Assembly (NCBI GenBank): GCA_964623625.1
Contig: CAZUUJ010000009.1
Coordinates: forward strand, 1 to 64,000
DNA from: CAZLGM01 sp964623625
Lineage (GTDB): Bacteria; Desulfobacterota; Desulfobulbia; Desulfobulbales; Desulfocapsaceae
Direction: 5' to 3'
Length of the DNA: 64,000 nucleotides
The translations under genes and the position numbers were made by a program. Numbering within the stretch: position 1 is the stretch's first letter; each line of letters opens with the position of its first letter. Positions 45,229-53,964 of the stretch are shown piece after piece. The notes beneath the pieces are model-generated. The model was not told where the DNA came from, did not search any database, and saw only the letters and a program-made list of their open reading frames with translations.

Positions 45229-46416
45229 TTGAAAAGTAAAAAAGAAGTATTATTTATCTCTCCCCAACCATTCTTTCAATGGCGCGGTTCACCGATCAGG
45301 GTCAATTTCAATCTGCTCGGTTTGACTAAGCTTGGTTATAGGGTTGATCTGCTGACGTTGCCGGTTGGTGAGGACAAGGATTATGACGGAGCGACAATTA
45401 TTCGGGTGGCCAACCCGCTTTCGATCAAAAATGTTCCTATTGGCCCTTCTGTTTATAAGCTTTTTTTTGATGCCCTGATCTTTTTGAAAGGTTGCTCACT
45501 TTGCCGGAAGAAGAACTATCAGGTCATCCATGGTATAGAAGAGGCCGGATTGCTGGCAGTTGTATTGGCAAAGCTTTTTGGTGCCAAATCGATTTTCGAG
45601 AAACACTCGGATCCTTTTTCCTATAAGAAAGGTTTTTTCAAGAATTGTATTTTATATCTTTATAGCCTTGTGGAAAAAATCACTGTTAAATGGTGTGATG
45701 GTGTGATCGGCACCGGAGAGGGTTTGGTCAGCCAGGTGAATAATATGGGTTATTCAACCCGCGCTTTCCATATTTTTGACATCCCTTCATCTATGGAGGA
45801 GCCGTCGGAAGAGATGATAGCAGCCAGACGATCAACGCTGGTAATGGAAGAGGGTGAGTGTATTGTCACATTTGTCGGTTCATTCGCACTTTACCAGGGG
45901 GTGGACCTCATGTTTGAGACAATTCCGCAGGTCGTCAGCAAATCGAATACAATCCGTTTTGTTATTGTCGGTGGCAAGTCTGAAGAAATAGAAGAGAGAA
46001 GAAACATCCTCAAACAAAAGGGGGCTGACACCAAGGTAAGTTTTCTAGGTAAAATAGCTCCGGATATTTTACCTGAGTATCTGTACGCCTCCGATATTCT
46101 GTTGTCGCCTAGAATTTCTGGTGTCAATACACCGTTGAAGATCCTCGATTATATGAAGGCGGGAAAACCGATTGTGGCAACAGATGTAGCATCTCATCGT
46201 CTTATTCTGGATGAAACCACAGGTGTTTTTGCAAAACCGGAGCCTGAATATCTATCCCAAGCCATCTTGAATCTCGTTTCCAATAAAGAAAAACAGGAAC
46301 AACTGGGAAGCTCGGGACGACACCTTTATGAAACCAAATTCAATTTCGAAAACTATAAGCGACAATTATCCGAATGTTACGGCTATGTCCTCTCCAACGG
46401 AGCCAAAACCAAATAG
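45229..46416 (+). CDS. GT4-family glycosyltransferase
   Basis: A GT-B glycosyltransferase of 395 residues. The N-terminal half opens FISPQPFFQWRGSPIRV, and the donor half has VTFVGSFALYQGVDLM near 215 and ASDILLSPRISGVNTPLKILDYMKAGKP near 290-316, the segment equivalent to the E-x7-E site although the first Glu is replaced (Ser-Gly-Val). Because of that change its activity is a little uncertain. The TTG at 45229 is preceded by an AAAGGA element at good distance, so I accept it as the start. It opens the plus-strand run after the divergent region. Sugar is unknown. Confidence 0.82.
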   Translation: MKSKKEVLFISPQPFFQWRGSPIRVNFNLLGLTKLGYRVDLLTLPVGEDKDYDGATIIRVANPLSIKNVPIGPSVYKLFFDALIFLKGCSLCRKKNYQVIHGIEEAGLLAVVLAKLFGAKSIFEKHSDPFSYKKGFFKNCILYLYSLVEKITVKWCDGVIGTGEGLVSQVNNMGYSTRAFHIFDIPSSMEEPSEEMIAARRSTLVMEEGECIVTFVGSFALYQGVDLMFETIPQVVSKSNTIRFVIVGGKSEEIEERRNILKQKGADTKVSFLGKIAPDILPEYLYASDILLSPRISGVNTPLKILDYMKAGKPIVATDVASHRLILDETTGVFAKPEPEYLSQAILNLVSNKEKQEQLGSSGRHLYETKFNFENYKRQLSECYGYVLSNGAKTK

Positions 46417-46423
46417 ATTATAT

Positions 46424-47209
46424 ATGAACATTATTGCTGATACCCATCTGCATGTCTATCCCTGTTATGACAAGAAGAAGGCGATACATATTTTGCGAAC
46501 ACGTCTTGGGTCATATAAAAAGAACAGTGTTTGTCTGGGATTTCTCGCGGAAAGTGAAAAGTGTGATTTTTTTGATGAGCTCAGATTAAGTGAAAATAAT
46601 GGTGAGTATCCCTTTCAGATTACCGATCTAAATAATTGTCTTCTCTTGCAGGAACAGGGGTATGAAGACCTGTATCTGTTTGCCGGTCGTCAGATCATTA
46701 CCGAAGAGCGACTTGAAATTCTCGCTTTAACGACAAATGAGAAGATACCCAATGGGCTGTCGATAGGTGAAGTTGTCGATCGTGTCAATAGTCTTGGCGC
46801 TATACCGGTTCTTGCCTGGTCACCGGGTAAGTGGTTTGGCAACCGCGGAAAGATTGTCAAAGAGATGATCACTCGGTATTCCCCGACTGAATTTCTGATA
46901 GGGGATACAACACTGCGTCCCATGTGCTGGCTGGAACCTGTTCTCATGAGACAGGCAACAAAGAAAGGTTTTGCCGTTGTTGCCGGTTCCGATCCTCTGC
47001 CGTTTTCAGGTGAAGAACAAATGCTGGGCAGATATGTTTCAGGATGGAATATGGAGTTCGAACGTCATGATCCGGTAACTTCTGTTCGTTGTTATCTCAA
47101 AACTCAAAAGGTAGTATCTCAATCAATAGGGTCTCGTGGTAATATAATTGGAACATTACGGCGCCTCTATTTAAATTCCCTGGCAAAAAGAGATTCAAAT
47201 AAACAGTAA
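46424..47209 (+). CDS. PHP-like metallohydrolase, degenerate C-terminal metal site
   Basis: From the ATG at 46424 the protein has 261 residues and begins MNIIADTHLH, the DxHxH metal motif of PHP-domain hydrolases (Asp6, His8, His10). The later PHP signatures are altered: AWSPGKW replaces the usual AHP-type motif and AGSDPLP replaces GSDxH, so two metal-binding His positions are missing. It may bind fewer metals or use another chemistry. A longer in-frame form beginning inside the upstream gene has no support. PHP proteins in glycan loci include tyrosine phosphatases such as CpsB, but this one does not resemble CpsB closely. Confidence 0.6.
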   Translation: MNIIADTHLHVYPCYDKKKAIHILRTRLGSYKKNSVCLGFLAESEKCDFFDELRLSENNGEYPFQITDLNNCLLLQEQGYEDLYLFAGRQIITEERLEILALTTNEKIPNGLSIGEVVDRVNSLGAIPVLAWSPGKWFGNRGKIVKEMITRYSPTEFLIGDTTLRPMCWLEPVLMRQATKKGFAVVAGSDPLPFSGEEQMLGRYVSGWNMEFERHDPVTSVRCYLKTQKVVSQSIGSRGNIIGTLRRLYLNSLAKRDSNKQ

Positions 47210-47293
47210 TCCACACTGATCCCATTTTGATATTAATCAGTAAAAAAATTAAATTAACAGCTGAATTAATAGCTTAGGAATGCTTTTACGGCA

Positions 47294-49168
47294 ATGTTAT
47301 CCATTTTACTAGAAAAAGCGAGAGAACACCGGTTCCTTCTGTTTCTGGTGCTTGCCGGTTGTCTGCTCTATGCAATTTTTTTTGCCAGCACTGCCACGGT
47401 CAGCCTGAACATCGATGTGGAAAAAAGAACGGTCTTCAGGATGTACTGGGCTAAATCTGATCAGGGATTTTCCGAGGACAGGGTTGCAAAACTGGTTGTT
47501 ACGCCAAATAAGAAAAAATACACTTTTCTACTGACCAACATCAAAAAAATTAAAAAACTGCGTATAGATCCCCACCAGTATAAAGGTCTCTCGAAAATTC
47601 GCTCACTGTCATTGAGCCAGAAAGGGGTGCAGACTATTCATTTTACCGGCAGTGATCTTTTTAGCAGATTCAAACCAAATGAACATGTTGAACAGTATCA
47701 GCTCAAAGACAGCAGTGTGGTCGTAGAGTCGAAGGGGAGAGATCCTTTTATTATTGGAGACATTACCTTTGATAAAACCAATTATCCCTGGCTGGCTGAA
47801 AGTTGTCGTTATCTATTTATTTGTCTGGTTATCTCCCTTGTTTATGGAGCAACAAGACATCTTGTTGGACAACAGCAATATGTGGTGATTTTGATGAGTG
47901 TTGTGCTCACGTGTATACTGGTTATGGCTCTGATCAGTAAACGCAATGTTCATCCGGATGAATATGTCCATATTTACGCGTCCAGATATTATCAGCAACA
48001 TTGGATGCCGCCTCAAATCGAGGACCCCTCAATTAGTCACACATATAGCCAATATGGAGCATCGAGGTTGAACAATTCGGAGATATCCTATCTTTTTGCC
48101 GGTAAATTCGCCCAGCTGGTTTCCTTTTTCAAAATGCGGCCTTACTGGCTTTTCAGACTATTTAATGTGTTTTTATTCGGTTGTATTTTGCTGTATACGA
48201 TCAGGGTTGTTGATGCACGCTCTGTGGCGTTACCGTTATTGATATCACCACAGATCTGGTATGTGTTCAGTTATTGTAATTCGGATGCTTTTGCCCTGTT
48301 TGTTACCTTTGTTGTAGGTGTTCAGTTAGTTGTGCCGGATTCCCACTTCAATCGTTTTATCAGACAGAAAGATCCTGGACGTATCGTCTGGAAAGGAGTT
48401 TTGCTGGGTTGTCTGCTGGGCTGTCTTCTATTGCTCAAAAAGAACTACTATCCCTATATTGTCTTTATCCTCACTTATCTGGCTTGGCAGATATATCAAG
48501 AAAAAGACAGGCAGGAACGACTCCTCATGTTGAAGAGATTAGCAGTGCTCTCAATGATCGGACTGTGTCTTTTTGGTCTAAGAAGAGGGGCCGATTACTA
48601 CGTGAACGGTGTGGACAGGGCAGAAAAACTGGCCAAAATCCGGGTCGAAAAGGCGAGGAAAATCTTTAATCCGAAGACGGAACTGGAGAAGACCCATGCC
48701 AGTCTCTATTTAAAAAAGAAAGGGGTACCGCTTAGCTACGTGGTGCACACCAAACGATTTTTCGAGCAGACATTCAGGTCATCATTTGGCGTTTACGGCT
48801 ATTTCACAATTTCAGGTCCATTCAGGTATTATGATTGTGTACGTTGGATAGGTTGTGCTCTCCTGTTATTCTTTCTCTGTAAAGTACTTTTCTATTCATG
48901 GAGAGAAAACGGGATTATCGTTCTTTCGTTTTTAGTTTTTTCAGTGCTTTTGATCGGTTTTTCTTTGTATCATTCATGGGCAAAGGATTTTCAGGCCCAG
49001 GGCCGTTATCTTTTCCCTATTGTCTCCATGCTTTCTATTGTTTACGCTAAAACATCGAAATATTGTATAGATAAGTTGTTTTACCTCCTCTTTTTCATCC
49101 TCTTCCTGCTTTCAGGTTATTCATTTATTTTTATTGCCTTATCAAAAATTCCAAAAACTATCTTGTAA
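47294..49168 (+). CDS. GT-C-like membrane protein with periplasmic LRIDP domain and HPDE motif
   Basis: A 624-residue paralogue of the 29556 protein. A first helix is followed by a beta-rich domain (about 34-150) with VSLNIDVEKRTVFRMYW and KLRIDP. The body has around ten helices from about 170. Here the loop reads KRNVHPDEYVHIYASRYY (about 217-234), retaining the Asp-Glu pair expected of a GT-C active site, unlike the HPGE of the other copy. It resembles DUF2142-like proteins. A polyprenyl-phosphate-dependent transferase working in the periplasm is the likely role, with the beta domain binding acceptor glycan. That is inference. Confidence 0.63.
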   Translation: MLSILLEKAREHRFLLFLVLAGCLLYAIFFASTATVSLNIDVEKRTVFRMYWAKSDQGFSEDRVAKLVVTPNKKKYTFLLTNIKKIKKLRIDPHQYKGLSKIRSLSLSQKGVQTIHFTGSDLFSRFKPNEHVEQYQLKDSSVVVESKGRDPFIIGDITFDKTNYPWLAESCRYLFICLVISLVYGATRHLVGQQQYVVILMSVVLTCILVMALISKRNVHPDEYVHIYASRYYQQHWMPPQIEDPSISHTYSQYGASRLNNSEISYLFAGKFAQLVSFFKMRPYWLFRLFNVFLFGCILLYTIRVVDARSVALPLLISPQIWYVFSYCNSDAFALFVTFVVGVQLVVPDSHFNRFIRQKDPGRIVWKGVLLGCLLGCLLLLKKNYYPYIVFILTYLAWQIYQEKDRQERLLMLKRLAVLSMIGLCLFGLRRGADYYVNGVDRAEKLAKIRVEKARKIFNPKTELEKTHASLYLKKKGVPLSYVVHTKRFFEQTFRSSFGVYGYFTISGPFRYYDCVRWIGCALLLFFLCKVLFYSWRENGIIVLSFLVFSVLLIGFSLYHSWAKDFQAQGRYLFPIVSMLSIVYAKTSKYCIDKLFYLLFFILFLLSGYSFIFIALSKIPKTIL

Positions 49169-49276
49169 AATATTGATTTATCTTATATAATCCCGTTCCA
49201 ATGGAGCAAAAGCCCGTAAAAAGCCCGTATATATATTCGAGTCTTTTAATATGAAATCTGATTGCAAGAGAAAAAG

Positions 49277-49834
49277 ATGAAAAAGATTTTTTACATTCTG
49301 TTGGCAGGGGCATTGATCGTATTTCTTTACGGCTGCGATGATTTGGATGAACTGGCTGATAGCCTTGGTGGTTCTGACGAAGATTCCACATCATCAGTAT
49401 CATCCAGTACTACAAAAAGTTCAACCTCATCCAGTTCAAGTACAAGCACAAGCACCTCCAGCACAAGTAGTTCGAGCAGTTCAACCAGCTCAACAAGTTC
49501 GTCCAGCTCGAGTTCATCTTCAAGCAGCAGCAGCGGAGTGCCTTCAGGCGGTTCCACCTCAACTCGTTATCATCATTACAATGCCAATGCCTGGAAAAGC
49601 AAGGGAACCGCAATTGTCATGTGTAAAGGTGATGCCCGGATGGATGGTTGCTGGCTGAATAGCTCAAAGATGGGGCTTCACAGCAGCCAGGATCACGGAC
49701 GAGACGTGTGGACCATTTGGGGCAATAATGGTACCGGTGGAACGGTCACCTGTAAACGGGGCAGCAGTGTCTCTGTATTTAAAGTTAAGAGCAGTGGAAT
49801 GACCTGGGGGTCATGCTCCGGAAAGAGCAACTAA
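49277..49834 (+). CDS. Lipoprotein with long Ser/Thr-rich linker
   Basis: From the ATG at 49277 the protein has 185 residues. A signal sequence ends in a lipobox (FLYGC), so it should be lipidated and held in the outer or inner membrane. After an acidic stretch (DDLDELADSLGGSDED) comes a linker of more than 50 residues that is almost all Ser and Thr. A compact C-terminal domain (about 100-185) has three Cys and several Trp/Gly residues; I recognise no family. The linker would be a good O-glycosylation target. It is followed by a strong terminator at 49939. The gene stands 108 bases after the GT-C-like gene. Confidence 0.8.
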   Translation: MKKIFYILLAGALIVFLYGCDDLDELADSLGGSDEDSTSSVSSSTTKSSTSSSSSTSTSTSSTSSSSSSTSSTSSSSSSSSSSSSSGVPSGGSTSTRYHHYNANAWKSKGTAIVMCKGDARMDGCWLNSSKMGLHSSQDHGRDVWTIWGNNGTGGTVTCKRGSSVSVFKVKSSGMTWGSCSGKSN

Positions 49835-50284
49835 ACTCATACCAATATTTAACTTGAGTAACGACGAAATATAAACAGGAGGATTTGTTGCTCCTCCGAA
49901 AACGGTAGTCATACGTACAGCAAGTTGTAAACGTCGCCAAGGCCTTCTGATAGGAGTTCTGTCAGAAGGCCTTGCTGTTTTTTGTCAAAAAACACATAAT
50001 TTTCAAGAGATAAATTGCAGGTATCTGGAGTGAAAAATAGTGATGCATGACAATCGTAGAAACGTGAATTACCAATTGAAAAGCAGTTGACTTTCAACGT
50101 GTATTTTTGTAGTTGTCGTTCAGTTTCATAGGAAGTTCATACAATTGAAACCGGCCGGTAGACGATTTGGCATATTCAAGTTCTATTTTTCCTCTTGATC
50201 ATAACGGTCTCTTTTAAAAGGACAGGTTAGCAACCTGTGTACCAACCGAAAAAATAATTAAAAAGATCTTAATAAGGAATAAAT
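49835..50284. other. Intergenic region with terminator and leader
   Basis: This 450-base stretch holds the terminator at 49939-49985 and, just before the pyruvyltransferase gene, a small palindrome at 50222-50238 (ACAGGTT AGC AACCTGT). I see no gene and no convincing promoter boxes, though transcription of the next operon should start between them. A minus-strand frame at 49909-50097 has no support. Confidence 0.5.
49939..49985 (+). terminator. Rho-independent terminator
   Basis: A perfect 12-base stem (AAGGCCTTCTGA at 49939-49950 with its complement at 49962-49973) encloses an 11-base loop and is followed by a T-rich tail (GCTGTTTTTTG). It lies 105 bases after the lipoprotein gene and should end that transcript. 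Confidence 0.85.
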
Positions 50285-51463
50285 ATGAGAACTATTACGG
50301 TTCTGGGGAATAATTCTGGACGTAATGCCGGAGACAATGCCATACTTGGCAATCTTTTAGACGATTTTGCCCTTGAGAGGCAGGATGTTCATTTCAAGAT
50401 TCCAACGCTTTCAACCAGTTTTATCAACAACCATTTCGGCCACCACAACATCAAGGCCATCGGTATGATGCCCTGGAATTTCGCTTTAAAGAATTTTGGT
50501 TTTCCTCTTTACAGAGCGATGACTCAGACTGAAATGGTTCTGGTAACCGATAATATTCTTTTTGATCGTAAATTCCATAATCCGATGGTCAACAACCTCA
50601 AATCGATCGCTCTTTTTTCCGGTGCCTGTAAAAAGAGGAACATTCCCATTGTCCTCTACAATGCCTCCATTGGGCCAATCGACCACGATTACGGCAAAGA
50701 GGCATTGCAGAAAGTACTTGATGTCAGTCCTCTGGTTATCACTCGGGATATAAATACAAAAGATCTAATTGAAAACCTCGGTTTGCGTTCACCTGAAATT
50801 ATAGTTCATGCCGATTGTGCCTTAAATACACAGTTGCCGTCAGAACAGAGACTGGACGAGATTTGCAGGAAAGAAGAGCTGTTCACAGGACCCAACGGAA
50901 CGGTAGGTCTTAATGTTAATGCCTACATTGATGACTGGAGTCAGACCGGCACATTCACCAAGGAGAAGTTTTTTAAAATTACCGCTGGAACGGCTGATAA
51001 TCTAATTGAAACACTTGATGTCGATGTTCTGTTCACCGTCACTCAGATCATGGATCTGAAAATTACCAATGAGTGTGTCAACTATATCAGGAATAAGAAT
51101 CGGGTCCGGATTGTCAGTAATTCAGATTACACTTACGAGGAACTGGCCGGTCTGCTTGGGAGAGTACAGGTTCATGCCGGATTACGAACCCACACCCTTA
51201 TTTTTTGCGCTGCCGTTAATACACCGATGATCTCCATTAATGCCTATCCGAAGAGCGCTGGTTTCTTGCAGACAATCGGTATGCAAGATTGGTCTATCGG
51301 TTTCAATGATATGAGTGTGGAAAATTTAAGCGGACTGATGAAAAAAGCCTGGGATCAACGGGATCAGATAAAAGCGGATTTGTCCGCAATCGTTCCTCAG
51401 GAAAAGAGAAAATCACGCGACTCGGTAAAACTCGTTGGCGGCTTACTTGATTCTCTCCATTGA
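50285..51463 (+). CDS. Polysaccharide pyruvyltransferase family protein
   Basis: A 392-residue protein of the WcaK/CsaB family, which adds pyruvate ketals from phosphoenolpyruvate to glycans. The start TVLGNNSGRNAGDNAILGNLL fits the family N-terminus, and HAGLRTHTLIFCAAVNTPMI near 300 corresponds to the family's GxRxH-type substrate loop. It opens a decoration operon with two acyltransferases, a flippase-like protein and a FrhB-like Fe-S protein. Some members with this context are not true pyruvyltransferases, so the activity is likely but unproven. Thirty bases separate it from the next gene. Confidence 0.82.
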   Translation: MRTITVLGNNSGRNAGDNAILGNLLDDFALERQDVHFKIPTLSTSFINNHFGHHNIKAIGMMPWNFALKNFGFPLYRAMTQTEMVLVTDNILFDRKFHNPMVNNLKSIALFSGACKKRNIPIVLYNASIGPIDHDYGKEALQKVLDVSPLVITRDINTKDLIENLGLRSPEIIVHADCALNTQLPSEQRLDEICRKEELFTGPNGTVGLNVNAYIDDWSQTGTFTKEKFFKITAGTADNLIETLDVDVLFTVTQIMDLKITNECVNYIRNKNRVRIVSNSDYTYEELAGLLGRVQVHAGLRTHTLIFCAAVNTPMISINAYPKSAGFLQTIGMQDWSIGFNDMSVENLSGLMKKAWDQRDQIKADLSAIVPQEKRKSRDSVKLVGGLLDSLH

Positions 51464-51493
51464 TGAGTTATTAGAAGAAGCGGTTCATAACTG

Positions 51494-52585
51494 ATGGACA
51501 GCAAGCTGAATAAAAAGACCCTGGCTATAAAGGCTGTTGCTACGCTCCTGTTCCTGACAATCTGTATATCTTTTGTCCGTACGTCGGAATTGGTCAAGGT
51601 TCTTGGCAACGTGGATTGGTTCTATTTTACTCTTTCCTTCCTCCTTGTCCCTGTAATGTTCTGTACTTCCTGTCTTAAATGGAAGATTCTGCTGGACGCC
51701 AAAGGGAAAACGGTCAGGTTTTTGACGTTGACCCGCATCTATCTGATCGGTTATTTTTTTTCCAACCTCCTTCCTTCCACCGTTGGCGGAGACGTGGTAC
51801 GATCCTTTTACGCCGGCAAAGAAATAAACGATCAGACCTATTCAGCCGTGTGTGTATTCCTCGAACGCTTCACCGGAATCCTCTTTATGCTGCTGCTTGT
51901 TATCCTGGCCCCGCTGATGAAACCGGAACTCTATGCCAAACCGTATATCTATATCCCGGCGTTGTGTTCAGGTGCTCTATTATTCGTTGTTTTCTGGGTA
52001 TGGCGGATCCAAAACCCTCTGCATTTGCCGGACAGGATCGCCCATGCTGTATTCTCCTTCTGGAAAAGATTGAATGATCGGTTTAACTTGTCACTGGGCA
52101 GTAAGATTCAGGGTGCTACCGAGGCAATCTATTTAAAAGCATTTAAGAAATTGAGCCATTTCCAGCAAGAGCTGCACCAGGCCACTGCCACGGTAAAAAA
52201 TGATCGTTTTCTTTTTTTTCAGGTATTTGCCTTAACTGTTCTGTTTTATTTTCTTACCTGGGTCAATGTTTATGTATCGTTTCTTGCCTTTGGTACGGTG
52301 ATCGATTTTTGGGAAATGAGCAGTTTGGTGCCGACAATCATGTTCACGGCTCATTTACCGGTTGGCTTGCTTGGGAATTTGGGCTTCTTCGAGTCCGTCT
52401 TTGTCTTTTATTTTTTATTGATAGGGGTGAACGGTGCTCAAACACTCGCCATGGGACTCTTACTACGACTCAAAATGCTTACTATTGGCGCCATCGGTTT
52501 TGTTGTTTATCTTATGTATCGGCATCATCGAAGCAATGAACTGAAAGAACTTGAAGAATTTGCCGCCACCAAAACTGAGCAGTAG
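51494..52585 (+). CDS. Lysylphosphatidylglycerol synthase/flippase-like membrane protein
   Basis: A 363-residue protein with about eight hydrophobic helices, belonging to the LPG_synthase_TM (UPF0104, AglD/MprF membrane-domain) family. The block FSNLLPSTVGGDVVRSFYAGK (about 90-110, given here in part as LLPSTVGGDVVR) is the family hallmark. It lacks the cytoplasmic aminoacyl-transfer domain of MprF, so a lipid or lipid-linked glycan translocation role is more likely. A second, longer relative lies at 55601. Its neighbours are surface-glycan modifying genes. Confidence 0.8.
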   Translation: MDSKLNKKTLAIKAVATLLFLTICISFVRTSELVKVLGNVDWFYFTLSFLLVPVMFCTSCLKWKILLDAKGKTVRFLTLTRIYLIGYFFSNLLPSTVGGDVVRSFYAGKEINDQTYSAVCVFLERFTGILFMLLLVILAPLMKPELYAKPYIYIPALCSGALLFVVFWVWRIQNPLHLPDRIAHAVFSFWKRLNDRFNLSLGSKIQGATEAIYLKAFKKLSHFQQELHQATATVKNDRFLFFQVFALTVLFYFLTWVNVYVSFLAFGTVIDFWEMSSLVPTIMFTAHLPVGLLGNLGFFESVFVFYFLLIGVNGAQTLAMGLLLRLKMLTIGAIGFVVYLMYRHHRSNELKELEEFAATKTEQ

Positions 52586-52592
52586 AGAGAAT

Positions 52593-53345
52593 ATGGATTC
52601 AAGAAAAGGTGGGTCCGTCCAGAAACAGCTTACAGCTCCCGGTTCGGTTGTTCATCGCTATCGACAAACGGTTGTGGGAAAGCAGGGGTGGGGAAAACTT
52701 TTGCTCTACGAGTTTGTTGAACTATTCATTCAGCCTTTTGCAGGTCAAATCGGTAAATATGGTCGAAGGGTTTTTATGCCTTTTCTGCTTGCCAATTTCG
52801 GCAGCAAGGTCAATATCGGCATCAATGTAGCCATGAGACGACCTGGCTGTATTTCCATCGGCTCTCATGTTAAACTTTCTGATTCTGTTACCTTAAATAT
52901 TAAGGATGATGGGCTGGCGATTATCTTAGAAGATAATGTTATTGTCGGGGAACAGACTATTTTTAGCTGTATCGGCGGTGAACTGTCGATCGGTGAGGAA
53001 ACTGTCATTGGAGACAGATGTCGTCTGGGGTCCAAAATGGGGCTGACAGTAGGAAGGAATTGTGCTATTGGGCGGAAGACGTATATTGTCGGAGCATCTC
53101 ATGCCTATAACCGTCTTGACAAACCGATCATCGATCAGAATATTACCTGTAAGGGTCCATCATTTATTGGCGATTCTGTGACCATAGGTCAAGGTGTTAC
53201 CCTGTTGGATGGTGTGCGTATAGGAGACCATGCGGTCATCTGCGATGGTTCACTTGTTAACCATGATGTAGAACCAGGCTGGATGGTCGGTGGCGTACCG
53301 GCCTGCCGGCTGGAAAAACCAGCTGAAGGTGAAAGCTGTGTTTAA
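52593..53345 (+). CDS. Hexapeptide-repeat acyltransferase
   Basis: A 250-residue left-handed beta-helix protein. After an alpha-helical start (to about 55) the repeats run from near 60 to 240, e.g. VNIGIN, ISIGSH, VIVGEQ, VTIGQG and VRIGDH, finishing with GWMVGGVPACRLE. It probably O-acetylates a sugar or lipid carrier from acetyl-CoA. The ATG at 52593 is used because the longer frame starts inside the upstream gene. The next acyltransferase overlaps its end. Confidence 0.84.
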   Translation: MDSRKGGSVQKQLTAPGSVVHRYRQTVVGKQGWGKLLLYEFVELFIQPFAGQIGKYGRRVFMPFLLANFGSKVNIGINVAMRRPGCISIGSHVKLSDSVTLNIKDDGLAIILEDNVIVGEQTIFSCIGGELSIGEETVIGDRCRLGSKMGLTVGRNCAIGRKTYIVGASHAYNRLDKPIIDQNITCKGPSFIGDSVTIGQGVTLLDGVRIGDHAVICDGSLVNHDVEPGWMVGGVPACRLEKPAEGESCV

Positions 53346-53964
53346 GCGGTTCTTAAGATGGTGTCCCGGTGCCATTGGCATTCTGCTCCGACAGAAAATA
53401 TATCCTCGATACTTCAATTCATGTGGCAGAGGCGTTCTTTTTGGACGTTTTATCGATCTTAAACACCCAAACAAAATCAATCTTGGAAATCATGTGGTTA
53501 TTAACAGTCGTTCACTGCTCGATTGTTCGCAAAGCAACGATCTCGAGTCATTTCTGACACTTGAAGACGGTGTGTTTATCGGGGAGGCAACGGATATCCG
53601 ATGCCGGGGAAAAAGTTTGATTATCCGTTCAGGTGCCAATGTGTCGAGTGGTTGCAGCCTCATCACAACAGGAACTTTGACAGTTGGGAAAAAAACGTTG
53701 ATCGCTTCCTATTGCAGGATCGGTAACGATCTGACCAAAGAGCTTGGAAATAGAGATCATTCTGGTTCTAGTACAACTGTTATCGGCGATAACTGCTGGC
53801 TTGGGGTTCGTGCTGAAATAGCGGAAGGGTGCACAGTGGGTGAAGGAGTCATTGTCGGAGCCCATTCAGAGGTCAGATCCGATCTGCCTGAACGAACCGT
53901 TTGCTTCGGCAGGCCGACCATAGTTATTAAACGAAGAGAAACAAGAGTAAAAAAAGATGAGTAG
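53338..53964 (+). CDS. Hexapeptide-repeat acyltransferase
   Basis: A 208-residue left-handed beta-helix enzyme, the second acyltransferase in a row. It begins at a GTG (53338) with an AAGGTGA element six bases upstream, overlapping the previous gene by 8 bases. Repeats include INLGNH, VFIGEA, LTVGKK, CTVGEG and VIVGAH; it ends RTVCFGRPTIVIK. It is more like WcaF/WcaB-type colanic-acid acetyltransferases than like PglD. Tandem acyltransferases suggest two positions or two sugars are acylated. Overlap with the FrhB-like gene keeps the operon tight. Confidence 0.83.
   Translation: MFKRFLRWCPGAIGILLRQKIYPRYFNSCGRGVLFGRFIDLKHPNKINLGNHVVINSRSLLDCSQSNDLESFLTLEDGVFIGEATDIRCRGKSLIIRSGANVSSGCSLITTGTLTVGKKTLIASYCRIGNDLTKELGNRDHSGSSTTVIGDNCWLGVRAEIAEGCTVGEGVIVGAHSEVRSDLPERTVCFGRPTIVIKRRETRVKKDE

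Noticed and set aside
49400..49550. Repetitive Ser-codon stretch as a tandem repeat or CRISPR-like array
   Set aside because: There is no regular unit or spacer; it is low-complexity coding sequence of the lipoprotein linker. No CRISPR array was seen anywhere in the window.
49327..49557. Minus-strand Leu/Glu-rich frame opposite the Ser-rich linker
   Set aside because: It is the mirror of repeated Ser codons and has no independent support.
49909..50097. 62-codon minus-strand frame after the lipoprotein
   Set aside because: It covers the terminator hairpin and shows no protein features.
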